Source: JBFGCM01 sp041581135 (GTDB lineage Bacteria; Actinomycetota; Acidimicrobiia; Spongiisociales; UBA5794). Taken from it: a DNA stretch of 10,428 bases. How positions within the stretch are numbered: the stretch's first letter is position 1; each line of letters opens with the position of its first letter. The notes below the pieces were generated by a model. The model saw only the letters and a program-made list of their open reading frames with translations. It had not been told where the DNA came from and made no database searches. Shown here one piece after another: positions 6,507 to 10,428 of the stretch. Location: the NCBI GenBank assembly GCA_041581135.1, contig JBFGCM010000109.1, forward strand, positions 1 to 10,428, written 5' to 3'. Position numbers and translations under genes: made by a program.

Positions 6507-7700
6507 ATGCGAGCCGCCTGGACCATCGCACTCAAGGATCTGCGCCAGCGCCTGCGAGATCGCTCGGCATACATCATCGGCATTGGCGCACCACTCGGGC
6601 TGGCACTCATCTTCGGATTCGTGTTCGGCCCGCTACAGGAGGAATACGAATACAGCGCCACCGTGGTGGTCGTCGACCTCGACGGTGGGCCGGTCTCCGA
6701 GCTCTTCATCGAGGGGACCCTGGCGCAGCTGCCCGATGTCGAGGTGCAGCGAGCAGCCACGGTGGAAGCGGCCACCGAGATGGTGGCAGGCGATCCCAAT
6801 CCTTTGAGTCAGGATTCGGACAAGGCCGACGCCGCCTTCGTGTTCCCACCCAACTTCTCGGCAGACGTTCAGTCAGAGCGCCCGGTCGAGATCCAGGTGA
6901 TCGGCAATCGCCAATCGCAGACCGCAGCCGGCCTGGCGGCCTCCCTCGCCGAGGGATACGCCAGTGAGCTGAGCTCGGTGCGCGTGGCGGTCGCCACCGT
7001 CGAAGAACTGGTCGGGGCTGAGGTGGACCGCCTCGCCACGGGTGTCGCCATCCTCCAGACGGAGAGCCCGGCGACACTCGTTGACATCACGACCGATACG
7101 AAGCAGCTCGACGCCGTGACGTACTACGCGGCCGGCATGGCGATCTTCTTCTTGTTCTTCACCGTTCAGTTCGGCGTCACCAGCATCTTGCGAGAGCGGG
7201 CCGACGGCACGCTGGGTCGCCTCGTCGCCGCGCCCATCGGCAAGTCATCGATCGTTGCGGGCAAGGCGATCAGCGCGTTCCTGCTCGGTCTGATCAGTTC
7301 GGCCGTGCTGGTCGTGGCAACCAACTACGCCGTAGACGCCAAGTGGGGTGAGCCCCTAGGAGTGGCTGCGCTCGTGCTGGCCGGCGTCATCGCCGCCATC
7401 GGCGTGATGGCTCTGGTCAGCGCGTTCGCCAAGACAGTGGAGCAGGCCCTTGCGCTCTCCTCTGGCGTTGCCATCGTCCTGGGGTTCTTGGGTGGCACGT
7501 TTGTCGACGTGTCCGGCGGTCAGGGTTTCCTGGCAACGCTGCGATACGCCTCGCCCCATGCATGGTTCATGCAGGGACTCGCCGACCTGACAACGGGTGA
7601 TGTATCGGTGGTGGTCGTTCCCGTCCTCGTCATGCTCGCCTTTGGCGTGATCGCGGGGGCGCTGTCGTTGACGGGTATGCGGAGGGGGTTGCAGCCATGA
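6507..7700 (+). CDS. ABC-2 type exporter permease, first subunit
   Basis: A 397-residue membrane protein of the ABC-2 permease type with a large external loop. One helix lies at about 24-41. A soluble domain of some 160 residues follows (about 44-203), then five hydrophobic segments near 206-226, 254-274, 284-306, 315-332 and 368-388. The short cytoplasmic stretch ILRERADGTLGRLVAAPI (227-244) matches the conserved ERExGTxxRLxxxP motif that contacts the ATPase. The ATG at 6507 is chosen over the GTG at 6501 because AGGGAG then lies at workable spacing; the GTG would leave almost none. It starts 2 bases after the ATPase stop and overlaps the second permease by ATGA. A hydrophilic stretch at about 91-107 (EMVAGDPNPLSQDSDKA) is a likely flexible loop. 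Confidence 0.92.
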   Translation: MRAAWTIALKDLRQRLRDRSAYIIGIGAPLGLALIFGFVFGPLQEEYEYSATVVVVDLDGGPVSELFIEGTLAQLPDVEVQRAATVEAATEMVAGDPNPLSQDSDKADAAFVFPPNFSADVQSERPVEIQVIGNRQSQTAAGLAASLAEGYASELSSVRVAVATVEELVGAEVDRLATGVAILQTESPATLVDITTDTKQLDAVTYYAAGMAIFFLFFTVQFGVTSILRERADGTLGRLVAAPIGKSSIVAGKAISAFLLGLISSAVLVVATNYAVDAKWGEPLGVAALVLAGVIAAIGVMALVSAFAKTVEQALALSSGVAIVLGFLGGTFVDVSGGQGFLATLRYASPHAWFMQGLADLTTGDVSVVVVPVLVMLAFGVIAGALSLTGMRRGLQP

Positions 7701-8866
7701 GAGCCTTCTCGATTGCCGCAATGGAACTGAAGCGCTTCGCACGAGTGCGCAACAACATCTTTCAGGTGCTCGTGCTGCCGTTGCTCATCGTGCTGCTCAT
7801 CGGGGCACAGGCGGGCGGAGGCGTCGACCCGAGGGTCGGCGTCTACACAGCCGAGGAGACCGCGCTCACCAGCGACTTGATCGACGGCCTGCGGGCCATC
7901 GGTGGGATGGAGATCTTCGAGGTGGGTTCGCGCGACGCCGTGGTCCGACAAGTGGAGCGTGGTCAACTCGAGGCGGGGCTCATCATCCCCGACGACTACT
8001 CGGCCGATCTCCAGGCCGGGGTGACCGTCGACCTCGAGTTCGTGTCGACGGCCAGTCTGGGATTCGAGGGCCTTGGCGGCGGTATCGACGCCGTGGTCAC
8101 GCAGCAGGCGAGCCTGGTGCGAGCAGCACAGTTCGCGCAGGCCGCCGGCGTCGGCACGTTCGACGACGCGTTCGCTGCGGCTGAGGGCTGGCAGGCTTCG
8201 CTGCCTCCGGTGGAGGTGACGACCTCACTCGCCGGTGAGGAGTCGGACTACGAGAACTACGGACAGTTCGACAGCGGCAGCCACACCCAGCTCGTGTTGT
8301 TCACGTTCCTCACGACGCTCGGCGGCGCCGCCGCGATCATCCAAGCCAGGAGACTCGGCGTGGCCCGCCGGATGCTGGCGTCACCGGCGTCGGTTCGTGA
8401 CGTCATCCTGGGTGAAGGGTTGGGCAGGTTCGCCATCGCCTTCATGCAGGGAGCCGTCATCATGCTGGCCACGTGGGCTCTGTTCCAGGTGAACTGGGGC
8501 AGCCCGCTCGGTGCCGTGGTGATTCTGATCGTGTTCTCAGCTGTCGCCGCGGGTGCGGCGATGCTGCTCGGAGCGCTGGTCAGCAACGAGGACCAGGCCA
8601 ACAGCCTCACCGGGCTGCTCGGCCTGGGTCTGGCTGCGCTGGGTGGAGCGATGATCCCCCTGGCAGCCTTCAAATATCTATCGGAGACGGTGTGGCGAGT
8701 GGCGCATGTGACGCCACACGCCTGGGCCCTAGAAGCGTTCGAAGAGCTGGTTGGCCGGAGCGGTGGGTTGGCCGACATCGCCGGTTTCCTGGCGATCCTC
8801 GGCGCCTACGCGGTGGTGCTGTTCGTGCTCGCCACGTGGCGGCTGCGGGCCGTGCTGACGCACTAG
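7697..8866 (+). CDS. ABC-2 type exporter permease, second subunit
   Basis: A 389-residue paralogue-like partner of the preceding permease with the same architecture. One helix lies at about 21-38, an external domain at 40-193, then five hydrophobic segments near 194-215, 242-265, 270-294, 303-323 and 358-380. The coupling motif is ARRLGVARRMLASPAS (217-232), with LGVARR in place of the usual ERExGT. Both permeases carry PHAW before the last loop (about 340-343 here), supporting common descent. GGAGGGGG lies 8 bases before the ATG, which overlaps the first permease's stop (ATGA), so the two are translationally coupled and probably pair as a heterodimer with the DrrA-like ATPase. The stop codon shares a CTAG with the convergent 45-aa ORF. 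Confidence 0.92.
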   Translation: MRAFSIAAMELKRFARVRNNIFQVLVLPLLIVLLIGAQAGGGVDPRVGVYTAEETALTSDLIDGLRAIGGMEIFEVGSRDAVVRQVERGQLEAGLIIPDDYSADLQAGVTVDLEFVSTASLGFEGLGGGIDAVVTQQASLVRAAQFAQAAGVGTFDDAFAAAEGWQASLPPVEVTTSLAGEESDYENYGQFDSGSHTQLVLFTFLTTLGGAAAIIQARRLGVARRMLASPASVRDVILGEGLGRFAIAFMQGAVIMLATWALFQVNWGSPLGAVVILIVFSAVAAGAAMLLGALVSNEDQANSLTGLLGLGLAALGGAMIPLAAFKYLSETVWRVAHVTPHAWALEAFEELVGRSGGLADIAGFLAILGAYAVVLFVLATWRLRAVLTH

Positions 8867-9000
8867 CCCGCCGCCGCGGCGGCGAAAGACGAGTCGATCA
8901 CCTGGTGGGTGTGGTTGGGGGTGCTCGACAGCTGCGGCTGGTACGAGACGTATCGGTGGTGGGTTCCCGCTTCGCACCAGAGGAACAGTGCGTCGGTCAC
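8863..9000 (-). CDS. Small ORF, 45 codons, hypothetical
   Basis: Minus-strand GTG at 9000-8998 to TAG at 8865-8863, 45 residues: MTDALFLWCEAGTHHRYVSY at the start, then QPQLSSTPNHTHQVIDSS and an Ala-rich tail. Nearly all codons end in G or C, well above chance for a gap. The GTG overlaps the SRPBCC remnant's TGA as GTGA, a common coupled arrangement, and an in-frame TGA 5 codons upstream leaves this as the only possible start. The stop overlaps the convergent permease's stop by 4 bases. No strong ribosome binding site is seen. Cys, two clustered His pairs and Trp are present but no known motif. It could also be the tail of an older, longer gene. Function unknown. Confidence 0.5.
   Translation of the reverse strand: MTDALFLWCEAGTHHRYVSYQPQLSSTPNHTHQVIDSSFAAAAAG
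8869..8884. repeat. 16-bp perfect GC palindrome just after the exporter operon
   Basis: CGCCGCCG followed directly by CGGCGGCG, 3 bases after the permease stop. As RNA it can form a 6-bp stem with a CGCG loop. No T-run follows on the plus strand, so it is at best an incomplete terminator. It also coincides with the Ala-codon run at the end of the convergent 45-aa ORF, which alone could explain the symmetry. Confidence 0.35.
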
Positions 9001-9279
9001 GGGGCCGCCATATGCTCACTCTCGGCCTGGAGACCCCGCAAGAGCCCGGCCATGCCCTTCCGCATCTGCTTGTCCAACGGTCCCTGCATGAGGCGGCCCA
9101 GCAGATTGGGCTCGTACCGGTAGTGGAGCGTGACCTCGGTGCCTTCACCCTCGGGGGCGAGGCCGAAGTCCGCCGTGGCGCGCTTCATCGGCAGCTTGAA
9201 CGCCTCGTAGATGTCCACTGTGAGTCGCTCGCCGGGGGCGCGGGGCGTCGATCTTCGTGGTGACGGCGAACTCGGGCAA
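8997..9279 (-). pseudogene. SRPBCC (polyketide cyclase/START-like) gene with internal deletion and frameshift
   Basis: A TTG start at 9279 with AAGGAGA about 6 bases upstream opens MPEFAVTTKIDAPR, the usual first strand of SRPBCC proteins. After about 14 codons the frame loses sense. The neighbouring frame takes over with APGERLTVDIYEAFKLPMKR, followed by GLAPEGEGTEVTLHYRYEP and the long C-terminal helix MRKGMAGLLRGLQAE, ending at TGA 8999-8997. SRPBCC proteins are typically about 140-150 residues; the combined pieces give only about 93. About 50 central residues (first helix pair and middle strands) are missing and the frame has shifted. The intact ribosome binding site and clean C-terminus suggest a recent event or an assembly error. 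Such proteins bind hydrophobic ligands. It lies 68 bases after the Gfo/Idh/MocA gene. Confidence 0.7.
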
Positions 9280-9307
9280 CGGGGTCTCCTTGGGTTGGCG
9301 TCGGTGA

Positions 9308-9333
9308 CGGTGCGGCAAACGCCTGTGGCACCG
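9308..9333. repeat. Interrupted stem-loop between the oxidoreductase and SRPBCC genes
   Basis: CGGTGC and GCACCG bracket an inner GGC-AAAC-GCC stem with a 4-base bulge on one side. It lies in the 68-base gap between two minus-strand genes. No T-run follows on the minus strand, so a full terminator is unlikely; an mRNA processing or stability element is possible. The stem is short. Confidence 0.25.
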
Positions 9334-9347
9334 GGAGCCTTCCCGCC

Positions 9348-10328
9348 TCAGCCGGCCGCCAGCACCTGTTCGACCACGCGCATGTTGTGAACGGCGTCCT
9401 CGATGGGGAACTGGAGGTCGCTGCCGGAGAGGACGGACCGGGCGAACGACTCGGCCTGGAGTGTGTACTGATCCTGTGAGGGGAACGTGAGGGTCTCGGT
9501 GGCCGGGGCCACCGGCGGGTCGCCGCCCGCGGTCACGAAGATACGGGTCTCCCGATCGGGCGGGATGTTGAACGGGATCTCGATCTCGATGCGGCCTGCC
9601 GATCCCACCACGTGTACCCGTTGATGAGGCTCGGAGCGGATCGCACACGTGAACGTCGCCTGGCCGCCACCCGGGAACTCGAGCACTGCCGAGGCGAGGG
9701 TGTCGACCGTGCCGTCGGCGCGATGCACCGCAGCTTGGACGTTCTGAGGCTCGGCCCCGAACAGCAGCCGAGCCGAGTTGATGTTGTAGCACCCGATGTC
9801 CATGACCCCGCCACCGCCATGCTCGACGATGTTGCGGATGTTGGCGGGATCGTCGTTGAAGTAGCTGAACCAACTCTGCACGGCCTGCAGCTCGCCGATG
9901 GCCCCGCCGCGAACGAGGCGAAACGTCTCCTGCCAGGTGGGGTGGAACCGGTACATGAACGCCTCGGCGAGTAGGACCCCCGCTTCGGCACAGGCTGCGA
10001 TCATCTCCTCGGCCTGCGCCGCCGACATGGCAAGTGGCTTCTCACACAGCACGTGCTTGCCGGCCGCCGCAACCTTCATGGTCCACTCGGCGTGCATGTC
10101 GTTGGGGAGGGGGATGTAGACGGCGTCGACGGCGTCGTCGTCGAGCAGTGCCTCGTAGCTGCCATGTGCAGTCGGGATACCGAGCGTCTCGGCGGCGGCC
10201 TCGGCTCGGCTGAGGTCGCGCGAGGCGATCGCCACAACCTCGCAACCGGCCGCCGCCTGGATGGCGGGCGTGACCTTCTCCATACCGATGTCGGCCGTGC
10301 TCAGGATCCCCCAGCGCAGGGTGCTCAT
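9348..10328 (-). CDS. Gfo/Idh/MocA family NAD(P)-dependent oxidoreductase
   Basis: A 326-residue protein of normal length for the family. The N-terminal Rossmann domain starts with WGILSTADIGMEKV (6-19), a variant of the GxGxxA dinucleotide-binding turn, with VVAIASRD (31-38) as the second strand. The family's EKPLA motif is at 96-100, giving the catalytic Lys97. AEAFMYRFHPTW (121-132) and GGGVMDIGCYNI (172-183, with Asp177 and Tyr181) belong to the substrate-binding half. They resemble dimeric dihydrodiol dehydrogenase and D-xylose 1-dehydrogenase (NADP+) relatives more than inositol dehydrogenases. The exact sugar or diol substrate is not determinable. ATG at 10328 has GGAGG 7 bases upstream. 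No truncation is visible. It could lead an operon with the SRPBCC remnant 68 bases downstream. Confidence 0.93.
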   Translation of the reverse strand: MSTLRWGILSTADIGMEKVTPAIQAAAGCEVVAIASRDLSRAEAAAETLGIPTAHGSYEALLDDDAVDAVYIPLPNDMHAEWTMKVAAAGKHVLCEKPLAMSAAQAEEMIAACAEAGVLLAEAFMYRFHPTWQETFRLVRGGAIGELQAVQSWFSYFNDDPANIRNIVEHGGGGVMDIGCYNINSARLLFGAEPQNVQAAVHRADGTVDTLASAVLEFPGGGQATFTCAIRSEPHQRVHVVGSAGRIEIEIPFNIPPDRETRIFVTAGGDPPVAPATETLTFPSQDQYTLQAESFARSVLSGSDLQFPIEDAVHNMRVVEQVLAAG

Positions 10329-10363
10329 GGTGTCGCCTCCGTGTGATGCTGGGAGCAGACGCT

Positions 10364-10375
10364 ACGGCATGCCGT
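10364..10375. promoter_or_regulatory. 12-bp palindrome ACGGCATGCCGT upstream of the oxidoreductase
   Basis: A perfect palindrome 36-47 bases upstream of the oxidoreductase ATG. On the minus strand it abuts TAGCGT (10364-10359), a TANNNT-type -10 candidate about 30 bases before the start codon. An operator overlapping a promoter would look like this, but no -35 box is evident. Confidence 0.35.
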
Positions 10376-10397
10376 CCCCGGCTGCTGCGGACGCCGC

Positions 10398-10428
10398 TCG
10401 GACCGAGTCTCAGAGAGCGCCGGTCCGA
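10398..10428. repeat. Inverted repeat at the right edge, 8-bp arms
   Basis: TCGGACCG (10398-10405) and CGGTCCGA (10421-10428) are perfect complements around a 15-base spacer. The right arm ends exactly at the window edge, so the repeat may be longer. It could be the terminator of an upstream gene outside the window or a second operator for the oxidoreductase; these cannot be told apart here. Confidence 0.35.

Noticed and set aside
5491..6531. Long minus-strand frame (346 codons) opposite the exporter ATPase
   Set aside because: It is the antisense of a fully recognisable ATPase with all motifs intact; the peptide has no known features.
9145..9873. 242-codon minus-strand frame across the oxidoreductase and SRPBCC start
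   Set aside because: Only its end (the first codons of the SRPBCC gene) is meaningful; the rest is an out-of-frame reading of the oxidoreductase.
1..10428. CRISPR arrays, tRNA or rRNA genes, insertion sequence ends
   Set aside because: No regularly spaced repeats, cloverleaf-like segments or transposase sequence were seen on either strand.

Overview
The window is GC-rich and dense with genes. Short intergenic gaps, GTG/TTG starts, a luciferase-like (probably F420-dependent) oxidoreductase, a DUF222/13E12-type remnant and a Thr-rich lipoprotein linker all point to an actinomycete, perhaps of the class Acidimicrobiia. That placement is inferred from gene content and codon style only.

Layout. 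The left edge (1-81, minus) carries the first codons of a membrane protein. Next is a decayed minus-strand fragment resembling DUF222/HNH endonuclease-associated proteins (about 108-367). Two plus-strand genes follow: a GNAT acetyltransferase (521-931) whose start looks leaderless, and a luciferase-like monooxygenase (1002-1886). A 292-base gap holds a possible antisense remnant. A secreted beta-propeller protein (2179-3081, plus) converges, with a 6-base gap, on a three-gene minus-strand cassette. Read 5' to 3', that cassette is a small lipoprotein with a beta-barrel-like C-terminus (5365-4868), a cytoplasmic squalene-cyclase/prenyltransferase-fold protein (4853-3933), and a Thr-rich-linker lipoprotein (3987-3088) whose start overlaps the cyclase-fold gene.

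The cassette diverges from a three-gene ABC-2 exporter operon (5548-8866, plus): one DrrA-type ATPase and two different permeases, tightly coupled. The 182-base divergent region contains a perfect 9-bp inverted repeat, a 10-bp palindrome and an 11-base-spaced direct repeat, which are candidate control elements.

The exporter operon ends by overlapping, at a shared CTAG, a 45-codon minus-strand ORF (9000-8863). That ORF starts inside the stop codon of a SRPBCC (polyketide cyclase/START-like) gene (9279-8997), which appears to have lost its middle and changed frame. Upstream is an intact Gfo/Idh/MocA oxidoreductase (10328-9348, minus) with palindromes in its leader.

How they may work together: the exporter genes clearly form one complex. 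The lipoprotein/cyclase-fold/lipoprotein cassette is co-transcribed by layout, but its function is unknown. The Gfo/Idh/MocA, SRPBCC remnant and 45-aa ORF may share a transcript. The most unusual items are the internally deleted SRPBCC gene, the unlisted 45-aa ORF, and the lipoprotein/cyclase-fold cassette next to an exporter.
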